Part shown: positions 36,423 through 44,007 of the stretch, piece after piece
How the letters are laid out: each line of letters starts with the position of its first letter
Position numbering within the stretch: position 1 is the stretch's first letter
NCBI RefSeq assembly: GCF_947502395.1
Contig: NZ_CANMZM010000001.1
Coordinates: 744,001-808,000 of the forward strand
Source of the DNA: an uncultured Erythrobacter sp.
GTDB taxonomy: Bacteria; Pseudomonadota; Alphaproteobacteria; Sphingomonadales; Sphingomonadaceae
Direction: 5' to 3'
DNA: 64,000 nt
Translations under genes and position numbers: made by a program
The notes under the pieces: generated by a model
Databases searched by the model: none
Told to the model about the DNA's origin: nothing
Seen by the model: only the letters and a program-made list of their open reading frames with translations

Positions 36423-36451
36423 CCATTAGCGGGGGGCTAACAAAGGGTCAA
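36423..36451 (-). promoter_or_regulatory. Predicted promoter of the str operon
   Basis: On the minus strand TTGACC (36451-36446) and TAATGG (36428-36423) are spaced by exactly 17 bases. The -35 box is near perfect, the -10 box weak. It points to rpsL and would give a leader of about 255 bases. Confidence 0.45.
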
Positions 36452-36627
36452 GGCAATTCACACACCAGTGATGAAAGTTCGCTGGCACCTAGCCAATTTC
36501 CACACCATACCATTGGACGCATTGCGCTGAGACCGACAATCAAAATGCAAGCCCGGCCCCGAGTTATTGAAAACCAGAAATATTAAATAGAAGCAAAGTC
36601 GGCGCTTCCCACACTAACTATCGCCTG

Positions 36628-36656
36628 TTGGTAAAAATGCTCAGAGCTGTTATAAA
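36628..36656 (+). promoter_or_regulatory. Predicted promoter of the tectonin-repeat gene
   Basis: TTGGTA (36628-36633) and TATAAA (36651-36656) are spaced by 17 bases in AT-rich DNA. The start of transcription would fall about 25 bases before the start codon, and a GGGGG ribosome site lies at 36676-36680. Confidence 0.55.
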
Positions 36657-36688
36657 TTACAAGCGACAATTACTTGGGGGAAGAAATA

Positions 36689-38695
36689 ATGAATTTTGAG
36701 GGACCGGGCGAAGGCCAATGGAAAGTACTTCCAGGTGGCGGATCAAGCATCGCGATCAATGATGAAGACGCAATCTGGATTGTCGGCGGCGAAGGAAAAC
36801 CGCATTACTGGGAGAATCTTCCTGATGGCAGCGGCGATTGGCCGGTGCCGCCCGAAACCAGTCTCGTCAATCTTATCAGCATCGCTGTAGAGCCAAATGG
36901 TCTCGCTTGGGCCATCAATACTGAAGGGACGATCTTCCGCCGCACGGGCGACGGCATTCCGGGAGAAAGCTGGGAGACGATGCCCGGTGGTGGCACCGAT
37001 ATTGCAATTGGCGCAGGCGGGCATGTTTGGACAATTGGTGGTGACGGGGTCCCGCATTACTGGGAGAATCTTCCGGGTGGAAGCGGCGATTGGCCGGTCC
37101 CTCCTGGCATCGAAATCACCGGTGCGAAAAAGATTGCTGTAGGAGAAGATGGCCTCCCTTGGATCATAACCAGTTCCAACACCATTATGCGCAGGGAAGG
37201 CACATCATTTCCTGGCTCCAGTTGGGTTACTGTGGAGGGAACCGCCTCTGACATTGCGATCGGCGCAAACGGTGCAGTCTGGATACTCGACGCCGCAGGA
37301 CACCCCCAATATTGGAACGGCACCTCATGGATCACGCTGGACGAGATCGTTCTCGTCAGCATCGCTGTTGACGCAAAGGGCTCACCAATTGGCGTGAGAG
37401 ATACGACAGAGATTTTGCGATGGAGCCGTTCTGACGAGCACAAGAAAGGTATGACGGGTATCACCCAAGCTTGGTGGCCTTCTGCGGATGCTTCGTCACT
37501 TGCTGTGTTCGCAGGTGGGTTGGTGTTCCAGTGCTCATCGCTCACGCAATTGTCTAAAGGTGCGCCACCTTGGTTCGTAAGCGACCTTCTCGCGCGATCC
37601 GGCACGCCAAATATGCTCGGAGACATGACCGCAATCAGTGACCTGCCCGATGGCCGCGTCATTGCTTTCTTCTCCGATCAATTTGTGATCTTCACGCCTA
37701 ACCCTAGCGGTGACACCAATCTGCAGTTCGCGGAAAAAGGCAATCTTTCAGACATTACCCAGAGCATCAACGGCGTAGATTTCGCCTTCTTGGAAAATGG
37801 CCGAACCTGCTTCGTTCAAGGCAGTTTATCTGTGACGATCGAATGGAGCGGCAGTGGCTGGAGTGTTTCTGCTGTCACCCCTGCCCCATTTACGGGCAAA
37901 GCACCTGCGAGTTGGGCAAAGGTAGATGCCATGTGGCTCGACCAGCCTGGTACGCCAAACGCGACCTACTACGCGTTTTCTGATGACCAGTTTGTATCCT
38001 GGCCCGCCAGCGGATCTGGACCAGTTTCCACGCCCGAACATATCGTTGCCCTGTTCGATTGGATACCGAACGGGCGTAAGCGGAGCGCGCCGCCAGGCTT
38101 TAACCAAACGGAGTTCGAAGAAGAGTACAAAGCGTCTTTGCGCTCTGCCCACTCGTTGGCGACACAAGCCGATGCCGAATTGCGCAGCTCTATAGACGAT
38201 CTGGGATGGTATTCTGGGCCATCAACAGCCTTACAACACCGTCTCAGTCATGTGGTGCGTACCAACACGGAAATCGCCACAGGTATGGAAAGCGCCAATA
38301 ATTTCGGCTGCAGTTATCTTTATGTCGGCAATTCCTATTCGGTGTCTTTCATCGGTGCCATCACTTGGGGAGTAGGGCTCTTCATTTCTACCGACGGAAA
38401 CCACTCGATGGCATCCGCATCCTTGGGTGGAGGCGCGGGGCTGACAATCGGAGGCGGGGCAAGTCTAACATTCGGGTACTTCTGGCGCCCTGTGGAGGCT
38501 CTTGTTGGCGCCAACTTTGTCATGGACATTCAGATGGAGATTATCGCTGGGTTCGGTGCACAGCTCTATTTCGATTCTCAAGGCTTAGCAGGCTTTACGG
38601 TCTCGGGCAGCAAAGGGGCAGGTGTTTCGTTCCTGACCCTTGAGGGCGCGCACACTTGGGACATGGCGCAGTGGGACAATCCGCCAGATGCTTGA
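36689..38695 (+). CDS. Large tectonin-repeat (beta-propeller) protein with unknown C-terminal domain
   Basis: The ATG at 36689, 8 bases after GGGGG, gives 668 residues; a TTG at 36674 overlaps that site. No signal peptide is seen. Three units with an 84-residue period start at Trp11, Trp95 and Trp179, each with two tectonin-type blades (SWETMPGGGTDIAIG, VWTIGGDGVPHYWENLP), so a six-bladed propeller is likely. Residues about 250-480 hold hemopexin-like pieces (VDAMWLDQPG, YYAFSDDQFVSW). The last 150 residues are Gly-rich amphipathic strands (GGGAGLTIGGGASLTFGYF), perhaps membrane-inserting. Tectonin proteins bind sugars such as lipopolysaccharide or methylated glycans. Export route and target are unknown. 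It stands alone in accessory DNA beside the str operon. Confidence 0.78.
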   Translation: MNFEGPGEGQWKVLPGGGSSIAINDEDAIWIVGGEGKPHYWENLPDGSGDWPVPPETSLVNLISIAVEPNGLAWAINTEGTIFRRTGDGIPGESWETMPGGGTDIAIGAGGHVWTIGGDGVPHYWENLPGGSGDWPVPPGIEITGAKKIAVGEDGLPWIITSSNTIMRREGTSFPGSSWVTVEGTASDIAIGANGAVWILDAAGHPQYWNGTSWITLDEIVLVSIAVDAKGSPIGVRDTTEILRWSRSDEHKKGMTGITQAWWPSADASSLAVFAGGLVFQCSSLTQLSKGAPPWFVSDLLARSGTPNMLGDMTAISDLPDGRVIAFFSDQFVIFTPNPSGDTNLQFAEKGNLSDITQSINGVDFAFLENGRTCFVQGSLSVTIEWSGSGWSVSAVTPAPFTGKAPASWAKVDAMWLDQPGTPNATYYAFSDDQFVSWPASGSGPVSTPEHIVALFDWIPNGRKRSAPPGFNQTEFEEEYKASLRSAHSLATQADAELRSSIDDLGWYSGPSTALQHRLSHVVRTNTEIATGMESANNFGCSYLYVGNSYSVSFIGAITWGVGLFISTDGNHSMASASLGGGAGLTIGGGASLTFGYFWRPVEALVGANFVMDIQMEIIAGFGAQLYFDSQGLAGFTVSGSKGAGVSFLTLEGAHTWDMAQWDNPPDA

Positions 38696-39414
38696 TTAGC
38701 GCAAAAACAACGCATGCCAGCCAAGGCGGTGCTCGCGCATTTCAGCGCGCAGGGGTGGATGATGAATGTCCCGGGGGACTAGCATCTCTATGGCTGCAAT
38801 TGCGGACAAGATGCCTCTCAGGTCGAGACGATGGATTAGGTTGTTTTCCTACACACCAATAATCTGCAATATCCCCCAGTCCTTAGTTTGTTTTCGCCCT
38901 CAAGCGCCGGGCGCGTCGCATCCGCGCCTCTTGGCTACGCCGCATAAGCGGCGACGCGCAGTCGCGCTTGCGGTCGGCTAACGCCGACCGAGCTTACGCT
39001 AACCTCCCGGGAAGCGCTGATCTCCCCTCCCGCTTGCGGGAGGGGCAGTGAGACTTGCAAGCTTGCTTGCTAGTCGCAGCGGGGTGGGCCTTCTCAAGGT
39101 CGATGTGGTTCTTAAACGCGCGCGCCGGGTTTGCCTCACCCACCCCTAACCGCTGGCTTGCAAGCAAGCCCTCTTCGAGTCCCCGCAGGCGGTAGGGAAA
39201 CTAAGTAGCACTCTAACGGCGCGCGGCGCCGCGAGGGCGGAGTCGTAGCCAAAGGCGCAGACGGCCGTAGGCCACCTGCAAGGCCGCCCGCAGCGGGGCC
39301 GGAGCGTAGCGCAGGCCGTCTAGCGAGGGAGTCGAAGACGGGCGAAGCCCACCCTCGCCCGGATGGGCAAGCATGAAACAAGGACTCACTCCCCGTTTTC
39401 CTACACACCAATAA
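38696..39414. other. 719-base gene-free region rich in repeats
   Basis: The region holds both copies of a 42-bp direct repeat, a CCCCTCCCGC/GCGGGAGGGG stem near 39026-39046, a pair of GCTTGCTTGC/GCAAGCAAGC arms with adjoining GTGGG/CCCAC (about 39061-39090 against 39133-39170), and a GC-rich 130-base stretch at about 39218-39350 made of short inverted units. Open frames on it lack start sites and conserved pieces. It looks like a pile-up of dispersed intergenic repeats. Confidence 0.55.
38843..38884 (+). repeat. 42-bp direct repeat, copy 1
   Basis: This 42-base sequence, starting GTTTTCCTACACACC, occurs again without any change at 39395-39436. The copies are 552 bases apart, start to start. 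No coding function is seen in copy 1. Confidence 0.95.
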
Positions 39415-39436
39415 TCTGCAATATCCCCCAGTCCTT
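39395..39436 (+). repeat. 42-bp direct repeat, copy 2
   Basis: Identical to 38843-38884. It ends where the sequence coding for the following helix-turn-helix-like protein begins, and it includes the in-frame TAA (39412-39414) that closes that frame upstream. Confidence 0.95.
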
Positions 39437-39981
39437 GCTCACCGCCAAAGGACCGCCGCATCTCCGACCTTATCAACCTTCGCGCCACTGCTCGCCAAGC
39501 GACCAGCGCGGTTGCTTATGAAGGGCCTCCGCCCGATGAGGACGACCCGCTGCTGCAATTCAAGCCCGTCCCCCACAAGCAACTGCGCCGCAACTCCATC
39601 ACGCCCGATCTTCAGCGCGAATTTATTGCGCATCTTGCCGCAACTGGCATCGTGACCGCCGCTGCAAAACACATCGGCAAAAGCATGGAGGCGATCTACA
39701 AATTGCGGCAGCGTCCCGGTGCCGAAGAATTCAACGCAGCGTGGGAGGAGGCCCTGCAATGGGGCGTCGAAAGGCTGGAGCACTGCGCGATTGAGCGGGT
39801 GCTCGCACAAGGGCTTTATGACCTGCGGGCAAACTCCCTGCTCGCCTATGTCCTAAGCTATCGCCGCGCCGAATGGGTCGATGTCAGCAACCTTGAGCCG
39901 GGGCATCCCGTTTATGACGCTATACGGCGTGAGGTTTTGGAAGAGTTAGGGCGAGAGCCTGATCCGGCATCCGGGGATTAG
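39415..39981 (+). CDS. Small DNA-binding-like protein, start codon not found
   Basis: The frame is open from 39415 to the stop at 39981. Coding character is clear from about residue 20 of it (PPPDEDDPLLQFKPVPHKQL, RRNSITPDLQREFIAHLA), but no ATG, GTG or TTG occurs before the GTG at 39652, which would cut the middle of the helical domain (TGIVTAAAKHIGKSMEAIYKLRQRPGA, a helix-turn-helix-like pattern). A 109-residue product from 39652 is the conservative call. Either a rare start codon is used, or the 5' end was lost when the 42-bp repeat was placed there. Related small proteins with this helix-turn-helix occur across Sphingomonadales as far as I recall; their role is unknown. Confidence 0.6.
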   Translation, partial: SAISPSPCSPPKDRRISDLINLRATARQATSAVAYEGPPPDEDDPLLQFKPVPHKQLRRNSITPDLQREFIAHLAATGIVTAAAKHIGKSMEAIYKLRQRPGAEEFNAAWEEALQWGVERLEHCAIERVLAQGLYDLRANSLLAYVLSYRRAEWVDVSNLEPGHPVYDAIRREVLEELGREPDPASGD

Positions 39982-40002
39982 AGCGCAGGATTAGAACGCG
40001 CG

Positions 40003-40470
40003 TCAGCTTTGCGCATCATCCTCAAACACCGCCAATTCGTGCGGCTGGAGGTTGCCCATAATGCCATAGGGACCGGTCTTGATATTGCTCTTGAGCACCT
40101 TGGCCGGGTTGCCACCGACGACGCTGCGCGAGGGCACGTCGGCTGTGACCACGCTACCTGCGGCGATCACGCAGTGGTCTCCAATAGTCACTCCGGGCAG
40201 GATGATGGAGCCCGCTCCCAGAAAGCAGTTGGAGCCGATATATGTGCTGACATGGACGCGTCTTACAAAGTCGTGGGTGAAGATGTGCACGCCGGGGGTT
40301 ACGATGGTGTATTCGCCAATGTGCACGCCCTTGGGGTGGGTGTAATCGAGATTGGCCTTGCGAGAGATGCGCACGCCCTCGCCAATCGTCATCCCCCACA
40401 CACGCCTCAGCCATGTGCGGTAAAACACCTGCCGTGCCACGTACAATTGGGTCCGGATTCTCGCGAGCAT
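40003..40470 (-). CDS. Left-handed beta-helix acyltransferase (WcaF/CysE-like)
   Basis: The 155-residue protein has the hexapeptide repeats of the left-handed beta-helix fold (IGEYTIVTPGVHI, IGSNCFLGAGSIILPGVTIGDHCVIAAGSVV) and the end NPAKVLKS typical of sugar O-acetyltransferases. His in FTHDF is the probable catalytic base. It should transfer acetyl groups from acetyl-CoA to a sugar of a surface polymer; the acceptor is unknown. It ends 21 bases from the convergent small gene and starts 38 bases after a GNAT gene. Confidence 0.86.
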   Translation of the reverse strand: MLARIRTQLYVARQVFYRTWLRRVWGMTIGEGVRISRKANLDYTHPKGVHIGEYTIVTPGVHIFTHDFVRRVHVSTYIGSNCFLGAGSIILPGVTIGDHCVIAAGSVVTADVPSRSVVGGNPAKVLKSNIKTGPYGIMGNLQPHELAVFEDDAQS

Positions 40471-40508
40471 GGCTTTGTGTGATCCCCTAACCCAAGCCGA
40501 CTCCGGCC

Positions 40509-41036
40509 TTATTCAGAGCGCAATTTGCCGTACCAGTAAACATCACACATACCGATATGGGTCGCGTCATGTTCGCGGAAATGCGCCTCTCTGGTGAAGC
40601 CGAGGCTTTCGAGAAGGCGGACGGAGGGCGTGTTGCGAGTGTCGACTTCGGCGGTGATTTTGCGTGCGCCCTCGGTCCAGAGGTGAGCGATAAGGGCTTC
40701 GGAGCATTCCCGTGCGATGCCCTCTCCCTGGCGGTGCATCACCACGATATAGCCGATCTCGAACACCGGACCGTGGGTGTCATCGCCGCCATGCCCTGGC
40801 CCTGCGACGAAACGGCCCGCGACCTCCCCACTTGCATCCATCGCGATCCATGTGCGGCCCGGCCAATCGGGCGCCGCGAACCAGCCCCAAAGCTCCTCTT
40901 CGCTCTCAAACTTGGGGCGGGTGAGATACAAGCTCTGCTGCTCATCCGCCATGGTGGGGAACATTGCCGTCTCGTCCCCGCGCCTGAGCGAACGCATGGT
41001 GAAACGCTCCGTTGTCAGCGTGGGAACCTCAACCAT
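40509..41036 (-). CDS. GNAT family N-acetyltransferase (RimJ/RimL-like)
   Basis: The 175-residue protein has the opening LTTERFTMRSLRRGDETAMFP, the usual start of RimJ/RimL-type enzymes, the central strand FEIGYIVVMHRQGEGIARECSEAL with a Q/RxxG/A-type acetyl-CoA loop, and ARKITAEVDTRNTPSVRLLESLGF at the end. It transfers an acetyl group to an amine of a protein or small molecule. Its start overlaps the stop of the LysR gene by 8 bases, so the two are co-translated. Confidence 0.88.
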   Translation of the reverse strand: MVEVPTLTTERFTMRSLRRGDETAMFPTMADEQQSLYLTRPKFESEEELWGWFAAPDWPGRTWIAMDASGEVAGRFVAGPGHGGDDTHGPVFEIGYIVVMHRQGEGIARECSEALIAHLWTEGARKITAEVDTRNTPSVRLLESLGFTREAHFREHDATHIGMCDVYWYGKLRSE

Positions 41037-41820
41037 CGGTCAGGAACTTGACCAGCGCCTTGACCTTCTTGCTCCGCCATTGCGGCACCGGGGCGACCAA
41101 CCAATATGCACGCTTGGCTTCGACCGGCTCGTCAAGCTTTTCCAACCGTCCATCCGCCAGCGCACGCTCAACCAAAGCAAGCGGAAGGACCGTTCGTCCC
41201 ATGCCGGCCAGCGCAGAGCTCATCGCCTGACCAGCGCTCGCCGTCTTGACGCAGGCTTTGACACCTTCGGGCAGACCCGCCTCAGGCCAATCGATCCAGG
41301 CATCGCGCGCACCGGGCGCAGCAACAGCCACTTGCAATGCAGGCGCGAGCTGCACGCCTTCGAGCTCTCCCGGCCCGGCAATAAAGCGGATCGCAATGTC
41401 GAGATTGGCCTCGGTAAAGTCGGACGCTTCATCGGGCGCAAGGATATATTGCACCCCCGGTGTCTGCGCCTGAAACGGAGCAATCCGCGGAGCAAGCCAG
41501 GAGGCGTAAAATTCGCGCGGAGCGGCAATTGTATAACGGTCACTCGATTGACCAGCCTGCATCGCCGCGACGCTTTCCTCGAACTGCAAGAAACCCTCAC
41601 GTAAGGGATCTAGCCCGGCCTCACCCTCAGGCGTCAGCTCCAAGCCTTTGGAAGTACGACGAAAAAGCACGACCCCAAGGTGATCCTCTAGGGCACGAAT
41701 CTGCTGACCCACCGCTGCCGGTGTAACCGCAAGCTCATCGGCTGCCCGTGTGAAAGACAAATGCCTTGCGGCGGCGTCGTAAACGCGCAGGGCGTTTAGG
41801 GGGAGATGCGTGCGTTTCAC
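41029..41820 (-). CDS. LysR family transcriptional regulator (GcvA-like)
   Basis: The 263-residue protein has the winged helix at residues 7-66 (LNALRVYDAAARHLSFTRAADEL, VTPAAVGQQIRALEDHLG) as in GcvA, followed by a shortened effector-binding domain (usual length is near 300 in total). It probably responds to an amino acid or similar ligand. It overlaps the GNAT gene downstream, which may be one of its targets, since LysR genes often lie beside what they regulate. No divergent partner gene is adjacent. Confidence 0.9.
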   Translation of the reverse strand: MKRTHLPLNALRVYDAAARHLSFTRAADELAVTPAAVGQQIRALEDHLGVVLFRRTSKGLELTPEGEAGLDPLREGFLQFEESVAAMQAGQSSDRYTIAAPREFYASWLAPRIAPFQAQTPGVQYILAPDEASDFTEANLDIAIRFIAGPGELEGVQLAPALQVAVAAPGARDAWIDWPEAGLPEGVKACVKTASAGQAMSSALAGMGRTVLPLALVERALADGRLEKLDEPVEAKRAYWLVAPVPQWRSKKVKALVKFLTDG

Positions 41821-41916
41821 AAAAAGCGACTTAGGTCGCCAATCGGCTCACTGCAAGATCACAGATGCGTACGCGCCACAAAGCCGCGCCCATCCAGAGC
41901 CTTAGTAGTCAGGCGC

Positions 41917-42321
41917 TTAACGCCCGTCAGCCGTCTCAGGCGCGGCGAGTGGGAAGAATGGGATGCGCACTTCCATCGACGCGCCATCGGGCTTTGCGAA
42001 AGTGTAAAAGCCTTCCATCGAGCCATGCATCGTCGTCAGCGGACAGCCGGAAACGTAATCATGGCTTTCGCCCGGCGAGAGAAGCGGCTGCTCCCCTACA
42101 ACACCTTCTCCATCGACATGGTTCACCATACCACGTGCATCGGTGATGCGCCAATGGCGGGTGAGAAGCTTCACCTCTTCGTGCGAGCCGTTTTCGATGC
42201 GGATATGATAGACCCAAAACCACTTACCCGCCTCAGGATGAGACTGTTCAGGCAAGAAATTGACCGCGACCCGCACGGTGATGCCGTCAGTGGTTGCAGC
42301 GTGTTGGAAGAGTTCTTTCAT
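41917..42321 (-). CDS. apaG: ApaG family protein
   Basis: The ATG at 42321 with AGGGA before it gives 134 residues, the usual length of ApaG (about 125); the open frame to 42405 is the leader. The fibronectin-III-like fold is shown by VNFLPEQSHPEAGKWFWVYHI, LLTRHWRITDA and SPGESHDYVSGCPLTTMHGSMEG. ApaG is linked to Co2+/Mg2+ homeostasis by genetics in enterobacteria; its molecular task is not settled. It stands alone between the LysR gene and a plus-strand hydrolase gene. Confidence 0.96.
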   Translation of the reverse strand: MKELFQHAATTDGITVRVAVNFLPEQSHPEAGKWFWVYHIRIENGSHEEVKLLTRHWRITDARGMVNHVDGEGVVGEQPLLSPGESHDYVSGCPLTTMHGSMEGFYTFAKPDGASMEVRIPFFPLAAPETADGR

Positions 42322-42540
42322 ATTGTCCCTAAGGTAACGATTTGATGATTGCTCGCAAGAGCCCAGTTTTGGGTAACTAACGATGAACTGCCCTACTTGT
42401 TTCACACGATTTTTCGCGCAGTTTCATGCAGGATGAAATTGTCATGCAAATCAGGATTATAAGAGCTGAACCCTGGACCTACTTGACCGCCTATATTTCT
42501 CCAGATACCAACGACTACACTCGTAGTTGAAAGGCCCACT

Positions 42541-44007
42541 TTGAAGATTTTCCACTCGCACATCGTTGTCTTTGGGTTGGCTCTCGCTGCCTTGTTTCTC
42601 AGTCCCGCCTTCGCCCAACCTTCGCAAGAAGAGCTTCGCGCCGTTGTCGAGCAATATGTCGAGAAGCGAGATTTCAGCGGGACTGTCCTTATAGCGCGGC
42701 AGGGCGAGGTTATCTTGGAGGAGGCCTACGGTGAGGCTGACCTCGAGTGGGGGGTCAAGAATACTGTCGATGCGCGCTATCGCATCGGATCACTGAGCAA
42801 ACCCTTCCTTGCGACTTTGGTAATGAAATTGGTTGAGCAAGGCGCGGTGTCGCTTGACGGAACGCTCGGTCTGTATCTTCCTGAACTCTACGCAGACACC
42901 GGCGCGGCCCGGGTTACAGTCGCACAATTGCTAAGCCACACATCCGGGCTCAAAGATGTGCCAAATAACTTCAATGACCCGTGGTATCACACAACCGCGC
43001 GCCTGACATTTGAGCCGGCACAATTTGCATCCGAATGGATCAAGCCCGAACTCATCGAAGAACCGGGTTCGAAGTGGCGGTACAACAATGCGGGATTCAT
43101 CCTGCTTGGCCTGATTGTGGAAGCAGCGACAGGTCAATCCTATGCCGCCAACCTAAAAGAGCATTTGTTTGCGCCAGCCAATATGAGATACAGCGGTGTG
43201 TATTCGGAAGACTCCGTGCTTCCACGCCTCGCGCAAGGCTATGCCAGAGGGCCAGACGGGAGCCTAATCCAGCCGTTAAAGGTTGATGCGAGCGTCTTCT
43301 TCTCCGCGGCAGGCATCTACTCCAACGCTCACGATATTTTCCGGTTCGACAGCGCTCTCTACAATCCCAGCTTCCTTTCTGCTGATGCTCGCGCGTTGAT
43401 GCACACAAAGAAAACCGGCTTTCCTTATGGTTTTGGCTGGGGCGTTGAGGAATGGCCGCTTGGCAATGATCGCACATTGAGCGTTGCACACCACACAGGG
43501 AGTATTCCCGGCTATCAAAGCTTCTACATCCGATCCGAGGAAAACCGCGATGCGGTGATTGTCTTGAACAACACCAACAACGGTTCCGCCGTGATCGAAA
43601 TGGGCCGCAATTTGATGATCATGCTGAACAATGGTGGTGTGCCACAGGTCAAGCGCCAGCTCGATGAATACCTGTCTCCTATTGCTTTCTCCGGTGGATT
43701 GGAGGCGCTCGAGAAGGCCATTGACAGCTTCGGTGAAGAGCTATCCGAATATGATACACGTGAGAGGACCCTCAATCGCCTTGGATATAAGTACCTGCGG
43801 CAAGAAAAAGCTGATGATGCCGTTGTGATCTTCAAGTGGGCAGTGCAGCTCTACCCAGAATCGGCGAACCTTCATGATAGCCTAGGCGAAGGATACCGCG
43901 CCGCTGGAAATACGCAGGCTTCGATCGAAAGCTATGAACGTGCTCTGGCCTTGGACCCAACGGCAGAATCCGCCAGGCAAGCTTTGAAAGAACTTGGCGG
44001 CGACTAG
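42541..44007 (+). CDS. Secreted class C beta-lactamase-like hydrolase with C-terminal TPR
   Basis: A TTG start at 42541 after GAAAGG gives 488 residues with a signal peptide ending in PAFAQ. The catalytic domain shows Ser84-Leu-Ser-Lys87, Tyr181-Asn-Asn183 and HHTGSIPGY near residue 320. Residues about 400-488 form tetratricopeptide repeats (LNRLGYKYLRQEKADDAVVIF, LHDSLGEGYRAAGNTQASIESY), a protein-contact module rarely found on this fold. It is likely a periplasmic peptidase or esterase held in a complex. The first 90 residues are similar to those of the protein at 2337-3428, so the two are paralogues. Confidence 0.86.
   Translation: MKIFHSHIVVFGLALAALFLSPAFAQPSQEELRAVVEQYVEKRDFSGTVLIARQGEVILEEAYGEADLEWGVKNTVDARYRIGSLSKPFLATLVMKLVEQGAVSLDGTLGLYLPELYADTGAARVTVAQLLSHTSGLKDVPNNFNDPWYHTTARLTFEPAQFASEWIKPELIEEPGSKWRYNNAGFILLGLIVEAATGQSYAANLKEHLFAPANMRYSGVYSEDSVLPRLAQGYARGPDGSLIQPLKVDASVFFSAAGIYSNAHDIFRFDSALYNPSFLSADARALMHTKKTGFPYGFGWGVEEWPLGNDRTLSVAHHTGSIPGYQSFYIRSEENRDAVIVLNNTNNGSAVIEMGRNLMIMLNNGGVPQVKRQLDEYLSPIAFSGGLEALEKAIDSFGEELSEYDTRERTLNRLGYKYLRQEKADDAVVIFKWAVQLYPESANLHDSLGEGYRAAGNTQASIESYERALALDPTAESARQALKELGGD

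Larger units (their letters stand above)
36160..36627. other. Intergenic region between divergent rpsL and the tectonin gene
   Basis: About 470 bases without a gene. It carries the leader of the str operon, a REP-like inverted repeat at 36228-36257, a TTACC/GGTAA stem near 36338-36355, the predicted str promoter at 36423-36451, and an AT-rich stretch leading to the promoter of the plus-strand gene. No RNA gene was recognised. Confidence 0.5.

Noticed and set aside
39136-39488. Minus-strand open frames in the repeat region
   Set aside because: They consist of GC-rich inverted repeats that give chance open frames; no ribosome site.
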